Source: Diprion similis
Taxonomy: Eukaryota; Arthropoda; Insecta; Hymenoptera; Diprionidae
Direction: 5' to 3'
DNA length: 64,000 nucleotides
Assembly: GCF_021155765.1 (NCBI RefSeq)
Contig: NC_060110.1
Coordinates: 16,514,001-16,578,000, forward strand
Positions 35,803 through 50,800 of the stretch are shown here, piece after piece. The notes below the pieces were generated by a model. The model was given only the letters and a program-made list of their open reading frames with translations, was not told the DNA's origin and made no database searches. Positions within the stretch are counted from its first letter, which is position 1. Each line of letters starts with the position of its first letter. Made by a program: the position numbers and the translations under genes.

Positions 35803-38800
35803 GTGTTATAGGTATAGCAAACACAAATAGAAACCTTTTTCCACACGCTGATGAGGCGCGGACCAATTTCGGCTGATGCATTGTGCCAACTTCTTACGTA
35901 AGGCTTGTACTTGGAGTAAGTTACTCCTGTCACAAGTGATTTACCGACAAGATTCTGCAACTAGGTTGACGAAAAACGCTACAGTCTGTCGGTTTGGCGG
36001 TGTATACAGTTGCGAGAATTTTATGACTGAAAAAAAAAATTATGGCGGTGGCAGGGAGGGGGGGGGGGGGGAGGGGAGGAGCTGTACACTTCTTCGTTAT
36101 GGAAATGATGCTAAATATCATCAAGCTGAAGTTTGTAACGTTATTGTAATAATGCATCATTGGATAAAGTCGTTATTTTGCAACTTTAACGATTAGTTAA
36201 AATTTAGTAAACTGTTAATACAACATCGACAAACTCAGATTTTGTAAATTCAACTTCTTCTGCTTTTATGCGCTAAATAAGTGCAGAATAGTAATTTTTG
36301 TTTCAGTGTTTCGATATATTAACTTTACTAATTTCAGCCTCGTTAAATATTCGATCGTTGAATCTTGATGTGTACAGTAGATAAACAAAATAATAAATAA
36401 TAAATTTTTCTAAAATAATAATAAATTTAACATGTTTTATCTCATTGTCAGTTCAAATTACGTGCAAAATGTTGTCCTGTTTCGAGTTTCGGGCGTCGGT
36501 TTTACCGCACATTTTCAGAATTCGTGAAACTTTTTCGGCTGACACGAGAAAGATTCCGTATAAGGATGCGGAATTCGGGGCGAGCTTCTGACGGAAAGAT
36601 ATTGGAAAAGGGCCAGATTGCGTTCTCGTGAAATCGGGGTTGAATCAGCGTTGGCGATAGGCTGTCTGTCCGTCTGCACTGGCATTCCTTAAGCTGTGTG
36701 ACGTACGCTTGGGACTTGACTATATATGTATGCATGTATGTACGTCGGCTGCAGTGATGCGGCGAGGACTATCATACATGCATTGTGCATACATACATAC
36801 CCTTCTACATGTATACTTCCGTAGAGTCGTGGTGGACGACGGCCTCTGCAGTTTATCGATTCTTGTTAACCGCATCTCAACTCCTCGCCGCCTCCGCTAA
36901 GTACTTGTAAGTCATACATAGTCGGCTTGGCTTCTAGTACTAGTACACTAGTTTCGTTTTTCTATGATTGAAATGACTCATGACGGAGAAGAAAAAGTAT
37001 TATTTGTATAAGAACAGTATTTTTTTTTTTTGTCATTTCTTTTTTTCAGTCTAAAGATCAGTAGAGAATTTATCGTCTCGAAATCAGTTATTATATATGT
37101 ATAGTTATTATTTTTCCTTAATTTACTTTCATCGATTTATCAATATATATCATCGTAAGTTTATTATAGATCTACATGATAATTTGTGTAACGGAAGAAA
37201 AACGCAGGCAGAAACTTTACCTTATCGTCCAGAACATTGATCCCGTGAGACTTGAGTATTAATTCCCGTTGGTCGGGCTTCAACCCTACTGAAGGGCATT
37301 TGAACTTTATGCATAATTTATGTCCACGTTTCATTGACAAATATTGTTTTAAGCGTAATTAATATTTGCTTTCGGAAATAGGTACTCCTATACTTATTGT
37401 ATTGAATTGTATAGTATAAATCAGTTTATAATCGAAATTTTTATGTAGGTCGAGTTAAGTTCGGGTCAAAGTTTTGTTTGCCTAAATTTTGTTCGTATAT
37501 TCGAGAGCTTATATTTGAAGGGATATTAAAATGGGTTTGAGAAATGACCAGAGAAATGACCAGAAAAACAGTGCAACAAAATGAACTGCAGGGAAATCAA
37601 TTGAAATCGGGGGGGAATAATTTATTGTCGAAGGAAATACAAGGAATGTTTAATTTTAGATCAGTTATCCTTAATCGTATGGTTGATAAATTATAGTCTG
37701 CCCAAAAACATTTTCCATCTTGGTGATTGCAGCATGCGGCCATTTTATGCGCTCTATTTTATAATCCATTAAATTTGAATCAAATTGAAATTATCCGTTT
37801 CTTAATTTTCATTTTTCCAGTTCGTCGAAAACCTCGTTTCATCTTCGAACTCTGAAAATTTTTTCTCAGTTAATTGCTTTTCGCTCAATACTTTGAAAAA
37901 TTCAGAGTATATATGTATATTTATTCAAAGAAGCGAAATATCTTGCGTGTTTTCAACAGATTTAATGTAATTACCAGACATACATTTTCTCTTAACGATC
38001 ATACCTACAAATTTTATTAATAGAAATGATTCTTCATTAGTCATTTATTTTCTTGTTCTTCGTACTGCTTAGCAGTCCTCTCTCTCTCGGCATAAGTCTT
38101 TAGTTGAAACATTACTGTATCATAACGATATAATACCGTGCAAGTATTAGACACGTATTGATCTGTGACGTAATGGGGCCGATTTCAGTAATTCTAGAAG
38201 CCTTTCGAACAGTCTTTGATCGATAACAGCTGATTTCACCGCCCGAAGTTATCCATGCAGTTTAGTTTGACAGTAATTTTGTTTTTTCTACGCACTCAAC
38301 TTCTGCCGTGTTTGCGGTCACGTATTATTCATACCCATATGGCATTATAATTATTGTAAAAATCGATCATATGTTGCTATGGCGAAGAGGGGGGAGAATA
38401 AGCCAAACATCGCAGATTGTAGCAAAAACCATGAACACACCGATATTAAGAAGCGGGGTTGCAAGCGTCACGTGCGTTGTGACTATCTAATTGTAAACCC
38501 CTGCTTTTTCTTCTTCTTCTTATTATTATTATTATTATTATTATTATTTACGACTGCCGCTCGGAGACGGAGAGCAATACTTATTGGTCATTAGACTGAC
38601 TGCAGCAGCTACGCTTTTAGGTACTGCGGTCATCGATGTAAACCTATTGATTATCCAAGTCCCAGTAGAACGGGCCATTTTGTTTGAAACAACCTGTACG
38701 AAATCGCAAAAAAAAAAAAAAAAAAAAAAAAAAACTCGAAGAACACACGCAGCGAATTTAGAGTGACCGCACATCTGGAAATGTCAAGAGATTGTTAATT

Positions 38801-41800
38801 TGGTCTAAAAATATCACTTTTGTATCATGGGAATTAGAAATGATTTTTTGAGCTAACAAATTTGTTGGAACTGATTTTTTTGTACATAATGTTTTTCTTA
38901 AATTCGAATTGAATTTGAATCGAATATAGTAGAGTTAATAAGCTGAACGATCTAGGTTTCAGTACCTTACTAGAACTGGGAATATTTCGGGGAAAACTAG
39001 GTCTTAGGTCCTGGAAACATGGAAATGTCATGGAATTTTTACCCACAAATTCGTGGCCATCCTGGAATTTGCCGAAATATGCCGTACACTTTGTAAAATA
39101 TATGTATATTGTTGTTTTTTTTTCCTTTGGACGGGATGAAAATGTCGAGAAATTGTTAGATAATAGAAGGGTTGTAGGGTTGAGTTTCTAAAATTTAGAA
39201 ATGCAGAGTGTCGAAATATATATATTCCAGAAAAGTTTAAATGTAGAAAGGTTTGTAGGCGATGTTTAAAGTTTTGCCTTTTCTACATTTTTGAAATTTT
39301 TTTTTCAATTTCTACTATTTATAAATTTTTAAATTCTTATATCAAATTATGGATTTTCGTGTCTGTGAAACTTTGATATTGTGATCCTTTTAATTTTTCA
39401 TTTTTCTACATTTTTATCCACACCAAACGTAACGTCTTTTCCTTTCTTCAGACTCCGTGGATTGCAAAAGTTTTGTATTGAAATTATTATTATGTAGAAT
39501 GAAACCGACCTCAACTATACTTTATAGATTTCCAACACTTTTCCAAGTGATTTGAAAAGGCACGTTTATATTGTATCTTACAATAAGTTTCCTTTTCCAA
39601 TTCCAGTACTTTCTATTTCTCGATTTTTTTAAAAATCTTCATTAGTTAAGAATTTGATAATTCGATCAATACTCAATCTACAAATATCTCGGGATAAAAT
39701 TAGTAAAAAGTATCGGCAATTCTCGCCAATCAACCTCCTCAACCTTATTTGCTCCGTTATTTACTTCAGCCTGACCATCAATTTCAGGCCATCCTGTGAA
39801 ATCGAGATTTCGAGGTTTGATTTAAATCAGCACTTAACCGTGACGGTTGGAGGTATAATCAAGTTTTGCATACATGCATACACCACTAATCATAACAATG
39901 ATTCTCGGTGCTGATATAGTCGCCATATTGTTATCCGCGTCTCGTATTACGCGTGTCGAATTATCCTCATGCGGCTAAACAGAGATAGAAGAATAGTGCT
40001 GCATGCTTTTATCCCTCTAGTCTCAGGAGTTGATTAAAATATACGTAAACCGCGTGTTTGGACTAGTGATGTAACGGCTATAAACTTTTGAGTATACGAA
40101 TGCGAATATACATTTTCAAATCTGGCGCCATTTCTTTATTGTTAAAAATTGATAATGGATTGACACTGTGCAAATCGTACGCACGTATTAGCGCCGTTTG
40201 CATCTGATTCCGGAAATTGGCGAGCTGATCTGAACTATGCAGATTATTTTTTTGATTATTTAATGACAAATTGATAACAGAAACAAATTAATTTTAAGGT
40301 CAGAGTGCGATTCAAACGTGAAGACAAACTTTTATAATAAACGTTCATTATCGAACTTATGTTTTTTTTTTTCTATGTTATTCTTACAATTTTTATAACC
40401 AAAATATGAAGTATTTGTGACAATCACGTTTGCAAACTATTTGCACAATTTTTTCGAATTCAGATGCGAAAGCGAATGTCAAGAAATATGCGAATATTCG
40501 TTATAATACTAGTTTGGACTTGCTAATATAGTCCTACGATTACGCAACGCAAGGTTGCGGGTTCTGTGCCGCCTACAAACGATTTCGAGATCCGATTATG
40601 TTCGCGTCAAAAAATGCTTGGCTATTTATATCGTGGCGTAATTTAAAGGCGTACGACTCTGGAACCGAAAGTTAAGCAAACTTTGCTATTAGGTATAGCA
40701 ATTAGGGTTACGGAATTTGAAAATTCAGGCTTTATTAATTTTTAAAACATTCAACAAATATTAATTCGTATTTATTACACAGTTTTTTCAACTGAGTGAG
40801 TGAATAATAAGCGATAAAAATAAAATTATTCATCATGTTGCGTAATTTATTTTCAATCGCGGTCTCATTTTCCGACCAATTCTCACATTTTCTCTTCGCA
40901 CGTGTACCAAATTTATAGGTAGGTATACAAATTTACACATGTTATCGCTCCGTCGTGAATTTGTTGTAAGTAGTGCGCAGATTAGATTCGCCTTGAAGAA
41001 ATTTTCCAACGCTTTAGAATCCGGAAAGGTCAATGATTCAGGCATTGATACCCAAGTATGTAACATTAAAAATTTCCCGGTAATTTCAACCGCGGTTTCA
41101 ATTATCTGTGAATAAGCAAGTACAACTTTACGAGCTTTGAATTACGCTCTCAGTTAACGTAACATTTTACTCGATGTATTGTACAAGAATAGCGCAGATT
41201 TTATATCTAGAACGTTTCCAATTCTTCATCGAATTTTTTTTTTTTTTTTTTATCACAAACTCCGTATTATTCTTTAATAATAATAATAAACAAAAACTCG
41301 TACATTTATTATCTTCTTCTTTTACTCATTTATTTCAATTATTTAAGTCGGGACTGAGTCTTGCGAATCATCAATCATTCAATCAATATAACACATATGT
41401 GAGGACAAATAATTAGTGTATACTAAAACGTAAAATTATAGTCTCGAATATTACGGTCTTTCAATTTTCTCCACATTTCATATACGAAGCTACAATAATA
41501 TGAGTCTGAGAAATACAGACGATATAATTCAAACATACACACATATGTTTGTACAAGTGTTAGCCTCCATACTTTGTGAACCGTAAACTCTCCATTTGCT
41601 AATCCTTGTGCATGCAGCAAATATTTCGCGTGTGTTAAAAAAGATGAAAAAAATATATATATATATATATATATATGAGAAATCGAATGAAACTGATAAA
41701 CAATCGATCGTTTCATTGTCAGCGTAGAGATGATCAATATTTTCAATTGAAATTTTTTTTAATTAATTTAGGTAACTTAATAATGAAAAAAAAAATTAAA

Positions 41801-44800
41801 AAAAAAAAAAAAAAATGAACATTCTTACATACAAATGACTAGGCATCGAATTACCGCTGAAATCCTCTATAACAAGGAATTTCGAAAACTGATTTAAGCT
41901 GAGGAGAACAGTCCTCCTCGTCGGTGTGGACCTTATTCGTCCAAAAGTCAGTATCATCTTCTCCGAAGCTGTAAGCGACCATCGAAAATAGACGGTATGC
42001 TGCAGCTTCATCTGCTCAGCCAGCAGTCTCTTACGAGAATAACTGCACGGACTCCCTAGAGTTCGCATTTACACTCGTATAGCAGCCAGCCGTCCGTCTG
42101 GCAAGTAGTTTTTTTCGTCCTACCTCGTCACTCGCCCTGCACATAGGAAATGCCTCCATGAATTTGCGCGCCCTTAAAAAATATTTAGCATATCTTTCTC
42201 AAGTAGGTATAACTATATTTTATATATTATATATATAGTTAGCGTATGTTTTTTTTTTATATATTTTTTTTTTTTCTTGACTCTCTTATATGTCATATAT
42301 ATATGCGGTCCACTCGTCTTACCGTTACTTGAACGCCTATTTACAATTTTTTTATTAATTTTTTTTATCACCATTTATCTATACATATTATATATGTACA
42401 GGGTATTCCGTGGTAAGTGATTCAACCTTCTGATTGTGATCATTTTTTTTTATACGCTGGTTTTTTGTATCTGGCAGTTCTCATTCGAAAAATTGTTAAG
42501 AAATTATTCAAAATATATATGACTACTTACAGTGCGCATTTCGTGATGGAAAATTATGACTTTAAAACCAAAGTGGAAGTGGAATTCTGTTGTTTTTTTT
42601 TTTGTATTTTTTTTTTTTTTTTCATCGCAAGGAGTTCAATATTTGATCTCAATAAATTAAAAAAAAATTTTCTGGAACAATTTTTTTCGGTAAATTTTTC
42701 ATATCGTTTATAATAAGATGTTATCCGTAGAGCAGAGCGATTTCTCGTAAACTCTCCCGACGTTATTTTCTCTTTGATGTTGCAGTTATTGAGAATAAAT
42801 ATTGTATATTCTTTGTACAAAAAATTGTACGAAATTTCACTCTCACTTTCGCGTTGGAGTCATCGCTTTCTAAATATAAAATAAAATAATGGTGCTTCCG
42901 ATATGTGGTTTAAATAAATTATATTAAAACAAGATAAAATTATCAAGGCCACAGGCTGGGCGATTTGGTATGGAATACACCGTGTACAGTTACTTCTCTG
43001 GACCAACTCATGGACGATAAGTTTGAATAAAATATCAACAGGTTTACTGAATTTCAAACAATTCTCGAGTTGCAAATTTTGCGAGGAATTTTTCCTCAGA
43101 CTGTATAAAAAAAATCGACCATTTTTTTCTTAATTAATACAAGTTAAAAATATTTTTCCAAATGACGAAAAAAGATGCTGTTCAAATTTCAGCTCTTAAT
43201 ATTTATATATATTTAGATATGCATCATCGCGATTTTCTATTTCCCGTGTAAATAATATGGGAATTTTTTTTTTAATCTTGGCATCTAATAATTCATCGAC
43301 TCATTAGTGTACTGATAAGGTCAGAACATATTGTTGTAAGGAATTGAGTGATCTACAAAAATGTTCTCTTATCATTTTTTATCATCCGAAGTCTTCTTTT
43401 TTTTTTTTGTCGAAAAGTCTAATGTTTTCGAAAACAAAATTCATATTCGTCTTCAGTCAGATCACCGAAATTTGCCAATGAAACACTTTTCATCGACATT
43501 TTCAGTCCCATATTACATGCGAATACCCAAAGAGAAAAAAATGTTTCAATTTTTCTCGCATAATGCAGACAATCTTAACTATATATTTTTTTTATTCTCT
43601 TACACGTGGTGTGAAAATCGGATCATATTTAAATCTGTATATATATATGTAAGAAATATTCCAGAGGCACAAAGTATATATATAATATTAAAAAAATATT
43701 CGAGATGACTTCCCGACTTTCATCTCGCTCTGAAAATTTCAACATATAAAATTAGTTACACTAATTGCCAAGACGTTTCGGTTGAATATTATTATTGTCA
43801 TTGCTGTTGTTGTTGTTGTTGTTAGTATTGTACGCGTCAGGTGGAATTTGACATCAAGGAAGAACCGGTTTAGCCGGCCGACGTGTGAAAAAAGATCCGG
43901 ATCAAGGACCGATCGTCCTTGAGAATATCATCGTTTCGCAATCGCGTTACTCAAATAGGTAGTCGCCGAAATATGCCGCCTCTATAATGCAAAGTCTTCC
44001 GAACCTCTTGTAAGTAGATATTTGCATCCTCTTACGATCGCTTCGGCCCTGGCACGCCCAGAGCAAGACTTACGATTAGGATTAGGTAATCGAGTGTTAG
44101 GACGCATACATACATCGTATAGATAGACATATAGCCAAAGTATGCATGAAATTGCCTTGAAATTTGCGTGACATTTTCTATTCTCTTCTCTTTATTTTTT
44201 GTTTTTTTGTCCTACTTCTATCTATCATCTGAATCGAAACCACAACCTGCAATGTAACAGGAAAGACCAAATAGCGTGAGAGATACTCTAGGTATTATTA
44301 TTGGCGATTGTTTAAAGTGTAATAAGCGTTGCTGCAATCAATGAATTATGTCGAATATATATATATCAGTAAATTTAACTGACAAAAGAGATTCTCGTTC
44401 TCTTTTTGGCATTCTCCCAGTTGTACAATTCGTATTTCGTAAAAATTTTGCTGCAATTCCGCAGTGTTTCGCGTATGCCGCAACACTGCAATAAATATAT
44501 TTACTACTGACCTATTTACTCTGTATTTTATTTATTTTATTTTTTTTTTTTCTACTTTTTGTTCTGATTTGCTCTCTTTCACCCCAGTCATGTCACGTTA
44601 TCTTACGGCACGCAGAAACATTGAAGATTTTATAGTTCTACGGTATTATGAAAGTTTCTTCGTATTTAATAATGAAAGTATTAATTTTATTGCATTGCTA
44701 TTCGAAGTATTTTCAATAGTTGAGAGAACATTGATTCGGTATTGTTTTTTAGATCATGTATAATGTGGCAAATGAAAGGTGAAAATAAACCACGTTTCTC

Positions 44801-47800
44801 TTTTTGCAATCTTTATGCCCCCGAGATTTTATAACTGGAACGATATACTACGTAACTACTTTTTATCACCTTGACATAGTAGTATTTGTCTTTTTCGTTT
44901 AAGCCCTGACTGTCCTTGATTCCGACGTGTTTGCATATGTTATAATCTTACGATTAGTCGATGTTTATAATTGCGTAAAAACGCACGTGTCTGAGGTTAG
45001 CACCTTTTTCTCGGATAAATAAAGGCCTGATATCTGCTCCAGTGGCACCCGGGATGGTTCTAGAAAAAACGAATATGAAAATATGAGGTGAGAGATTCCA
45101 GTGGCAACGCGTTTCTACAAAAAACAACGAATCGGGTCTCAAAATATTTTTTTTTTCGATTTTTTAACAGACGAGTCGGTACTTCATGACCTGAAAACGT
45201 AATTTCTTGATTGTTGATTTGAAATTTGATTCCCAAATTGGAACAAAAATTATCGAACTCACAATCAAAACAGTAATTCATCTTCCTTTACTATTTTGAA
45301 ATTTTCTTCCGAAAGATGTACTTTATTGTCATTGATTATTCGTATATATAAGTACATATAATGTAAAAACTGATTGAAATCCAATATAGTTAGAAAAACG
45401 CGCAACCAAAGTTGTTATCGTCTAAAACGCATTCCAGAAACCGAAACGATACGAATAGTTTGATATTTTTGCTTGTAGAGCGAAGTGAATGTCACGTATT
45501 TTGGATAATGCACAAAATAAGAGTAAAAGAAAAATTGTTTTTACGTTATGAATTAGAAAGAAAATTTTTTACATTCATCATTAATAAGCCCTAATTACCT
45601 AATTTAAAATTTGATCTTAATTTATTCGCTTATAAATAATTTAATAACCGAGCTTGAGTAATTTATGTTTAAAAGAATGGAAAAATCTTACACTTCTATG
45701 TTAATAATTGTTTATTTGTAACGAACAGAATTGATTCACACGTTGAAAAACCGTTACTCTCTGGCTTTGGTTCACAAATATTAATTAATAGCCGTTGGCA
45801 TAATGGTTAGATTATATTTATCTAAAAGCATACACTGCACCACGTGCGCAGAGTCGATATCCCTCGATATGTTTACCATTATGTCAGAATCACTTGGTTA
45901 TTTAGCTCATTCAGAGATAACTGCTTATCGGTTAAAGCTTATGAATGATGACGCGCCATACGTGACGCGTATAATGCTTATAAATATGCATGTACGTTTA
46001 CACGTATATTTACGCGAAGAACTGTTTACGTCATAATTATCTCTCGAGTAGTACGTTGCGTCGAGTTTGTGATTAATACGAGATAAGTCTTCTCGGGGAT
46101 CGTTGCACCGATAGTAGTTGACGTATTTACTACGATAAGCGATGACAAGCAGCTGCGTAGATGAATCATAAAAAGGGTAAGATGACTGGTCAGTTTTTAC
46201 TCCGTCATAAATTAATTTACAATCTCCACTGCAAAGTGGAGTGGATGGATTAAAATCCGTTTCTTTGCGAGTTAAATGATTTATCAGTGATTACCGGATC
46301 GCGTAGAATCGCAGGAAATCAGAACGTATCAATGGAAATCACCTAGAACGTTGGGAAATCACTTGGTGAACTGGAAATCAACGAAAGCGTAGGATGAAAT
46401 TGAAGTCTCTCGAATGTTGATGAATTCAAACCGATTCGTGTTTACCGCAAAACTTACACAGCGATTTATATAATTTCCGACTATCATTGTCGCACGGTTT
46501 CTTAAGCACTATCTATCACGTGATTACAAGAGATTCGCAATGATTTTAGCCGCATTACATCTATCGAGAAACAACTTTTTCAGTAACTCATGAGAACTTT
46601 TCGTTTACATTTTCATTTCTAACTGTTTTTACGTCTTCCACGATCATTTTCAATACCCAAATTATCTGGAATTTTCACTACATAAAATCGTGTTGCAGTC
46701 TGAACTCTCAATCTGAAACAGATGTGTCGAAAAAAAACGTTAACGTGTCGACAAAGTTATTATTGTAAGTTTGGTTGAACAAGACACTTGCGATTGTTGA
46801 CCTAATTTTAACTCGAAAGGTACATTCATAAAAAAATATTCAAAACTTTGATTTGTTAAATTAGCATAATGATTTTCATATATTGAAATGAAACTTTTTG
46901 TTATTGTGTCGGAGTAAATTTCAAAATGTCATGGATCATTAGCGGTTAATTGTCGGAAAACTTTGGTGTTTTTCACAATTCTTAACGTGAAGTGGGTGTA
47001 GCCTCAAATTTGTTTTTTCAAAAAATTGCGGCCATATGAATTAAAACTACGATTGATAATTAGCCGCAAATTACAGTTTAAAAATTTTCAATTACCAACT
47101 CTTCGTTATTATTTCATTAATGGTTCTACTATTTTCGAAAATTTCATACGCAGTAAAATAAATCTTTTCATCGCGGATTCGCAACTAACAAACGGTTAAT
47201 TATCCAATAGGTTTCGTTCAGATATTCGTAAGTGCAAGTTGTGCTAACTTAACTAATGTTGTTAGTTTAGATATCGCGTAGATATATTACTACAACGGTT
47301 GTAATTGACTTACAAGGGCAAACGTCAAGTGTGGTGAGTGTAAACGAGGAAGATCATCTAATTTCTAATCTGCTGCGTCGTGTATATTTGCCAACGAAAT
47401 CTCTCAATTACTTTTTTTCTCCCTGAGGCTTAACCTTATAATGAAGTTTTCCAGATGCTTCGAATGTCAAATCATGTCTTTAATGCTTCAGTGAAATTTC
47501 CCTCATGCACTTCACAAATCAAATTTTATACCTCGTGAAAAGTTATTTAACCGTATTATAAAAAATTCAGTATTCAAATTTCCACTCCAAATAAAAATGA
47601 AGAAAATAACGTAAAAAAATACTCTTCATTATTAATCGGCACGTTTCGGTTACACGACAGTTAATACACGGTAAAATCAGCGAATCGCACGAAAAGGAGG
47701 TTTAATTTTATGTTCATGAATTTTTTAATCGTGTTCATTATTGAGTCTCCCTTCGCAAATTACTGCGCAAACTTGTTACGCAACTTTGGAAACGATTCGA

Positions 47801-50800
47801 AAGTAGCCAGGAAATGGGTATTTTATCGAGACAATTTTGTCCTGAGCTGTTTAAACTTATGTTCAATCAACGGTGAAGGCTATATTATTAATTCACAGGT
47901 GTGACGTGATGTTCATTCGACAAAAATAGTTTCGTGGAATTTTACAGAACTCGAGTAGATCGATTGATCACTCTACCTGTTGTTTATTCAAGATTGATAT
48001 CAATTAAGCATCAAGATCCAACATACATTCCTATTCCTCCCGTTCAGTAATAAATTCCAATTGCAACTTCGATTCTTACACAGCTCGTGTAATGTGTAAT
48101 AATAATTGAAAGTGGACTGATCGATGAGAGGACGAACTAAAACGTCGAATGAATCCTTTGAAATGAGTTCGTTGAACCATGTTCGTGTTTTAATTATATT
48201 CTCGAACATCTCCGCTTATTTCAGGCTTCCATCTCTCGACTTGTAAGCAATCAGTCAGCATCCCTATAATGATAGAAAAATTTTGTCTCCTCCACTCTTC
48301 GATCCCGTGATAATTCCGATCTACTCACGCCCCTGTTATTCACGCACAGTAACGAAATTGGTTTTACGCAACGTGCTGCAACCTTCATTCAATTCGGTTC
48401 TTACTCAATACTCTGTACGCTTATATAATTACGTTAATACGTGTACAATGTATATGTATATGTACGTATACCTGATAAAGTATACGTACAGCTGTACAAA
48501 CAGTAACTGATCCCGCAAAATTTATTACGTCGCCGTACGTTTATACGCAGATACTTTTATAACGAACAATTTTTGCATTTTGCCGAGAGGATGGCGTGTG
48601 TCACGACATCTTGTGTTACATACTTGATATTTATTTATTTTTTATTTCTTATCCGGAATCAGCTGCTTACTAAAAATTTCACTAGTCTATTCTTCACCTT
48701 TCATTGTTATACACTTGGATAAATCGTTTGTTGTGTCATATGATCCAATGGATTTGATGAAAAATATTATTAAATAAATTAGTTTTGACTCTTCAATCGA
48801 GATTATTCTGTACAATTTTTTCTTCTTTTCTTATTTGATTTTCATTTAATTCCCTTTTTAAATTTTATTACGTATCAATTATTATTCTGTGTAACGATTG
48901 TACTGAATGCGTACGAAAATTTACTCTCTGATTTCAAGTACAATGACGTCGAGTAAAACTAGAACGAACGTCGTACCTATATCAGCAGCGCGTGCGCACC
49001 ATTATAAGCTGTTGCGGTTCTATTCGTTGGTTGCTTTTTTTTTTTCTTTTACTTTTTATTTATAACTATTTTTGTTAACATTGCGCAACTCGGAAAGCCT
49101 GAGGCGTTCACCTTTACTGCTTCCCTCTATCAGAGAGAGATTGTAACATCAGGCTGAAGTGAGTAACGTTAATGTAACGAAATCTCAGGCTAAAAAATTA
49201 ACACGATTGGGTAATTTAAAAATGACTTTGAAGGAGTTGGCTTTTCAAAATTAAAGTATATTCATACATTCTTAAAGATGCGGAAGTAGTGATTTTTTCA
49301 TCCCGAATTTGAGGGTCTTACTTTCATTTATCTTGAGTACAACCGACACTCTTAACAAACTCTAAAATACGAGCTAAAATTAAACCTCTGCTTTATAATG
49401 AGAGTTACGCAAAATCGCAAGCTGACCGTCAGCTGTATAAGTATATTATAACTGCAGGTCGAATCTGAAAATAGGTTTTGTATCGAGGTGACATTGATTC
49501 GAATAGATCAAACAGGTATGGTGATTTAATTTTACTTGTAGCCTAGATATTGATTCTCGCAGATCAGTTGGCCTGCTGATGGCGATATTTTTATTTATCC
49601 TTACAGATTCGTGACTTATACCTACAGATTTCTACGCACTGCGCTGTGGATATATGTATACGTATATCTGTAATACAAGATACGAAGTTGTTTTCAAAAG
49701 TATTCTTTTTTATACTTATTGTTAAGTACACACGATCTGCAGCTATGACGAATTCCACTTGGTAAATGTTACACCTCCATGTATTCATTAGTTTTTATGC
49801 ATTAATCATCAATCGATCAGCAAACTTAAAAGCCAATTTTAGAGACAGAAAGATTGCTAAAGCTTATCGTGAGTGTTCGAAGTCGGATCGGTTTAACTTC
49901 CGGTAAAAAGGGTCACTGTGCAAGTGTGCAAAATATATGCGACGAGAGCGGCGTGATTTAAATGTTTCCTGGAAACAGCATCACTCGCATAAAATGTTCT
50001 CGGTTCATCAACGGAGCGCGATCTGCGCTACGTGGCATCGCAAGGCAGCGGTTTGTGCCCATGGCAATCGCCTTGATCTCTCGATGCGGAGGGAAAATCC
50101 ATTCTCGTTTAAAGAAGGCCAACCCATGTGCCAATGATCTAGGATCGAAGGAACGCTAACTAAACGGTCCGGAAGGCCAAGAGAAGCGGAGCACGTGGTG
50201 AACCGTCATCCACTAGACCCAAATACCACACGGGGTTGGCGAGCTTTCCTGCAAAACCGATATGCAGTAACACTGATCAAAGATCCATACGTGCATATCT
50301 CACTTTGATTCATGACCCAACGAGAACGTTGCGAGAACGCTGTACGTTATAGACGTGAAATGAATATGTCAACACAAGGAGACACTCGTCTTTTTTATGT
50401 ACCATATATATATATATATATATATGTATATACCCATTGGTTTTCATAGCTTTTTACTTAAAATATTATGCTTATTGATTGGTATTGTCATATTATGTAT
50501 ACCGTGTATACCGTGTGGTGCGATTGATCTAGGAATGAGCTGGATTATATACGCACCAATTTATACAAGAGACTATTTTTACAGTGGCATGCTGATGATG
50601 TTACGTGTAACCCAGTTTAAAATTCATTTCGAGAAGCTTTCCGAAGCCGTTTCTTTCTTCGTTTTTCTCATCTTTTTTTTTATTTGCAAAAATAGGCATT
50701 TTTATCGGAGGTGCAAATTTCGAAGTGAACAAAATTTTTGCAATTTTTATAGCTTATGTAAATTAATTTATTAATTAAGGCTTATGTACAAGTTTTGACT

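Noticed and set aside
42399-42820. Possible transposon starting ACAGGGTATTCCGTGG
   Set aside because: The left edge resembles common insect elements, but no matching right end or TSD was found.
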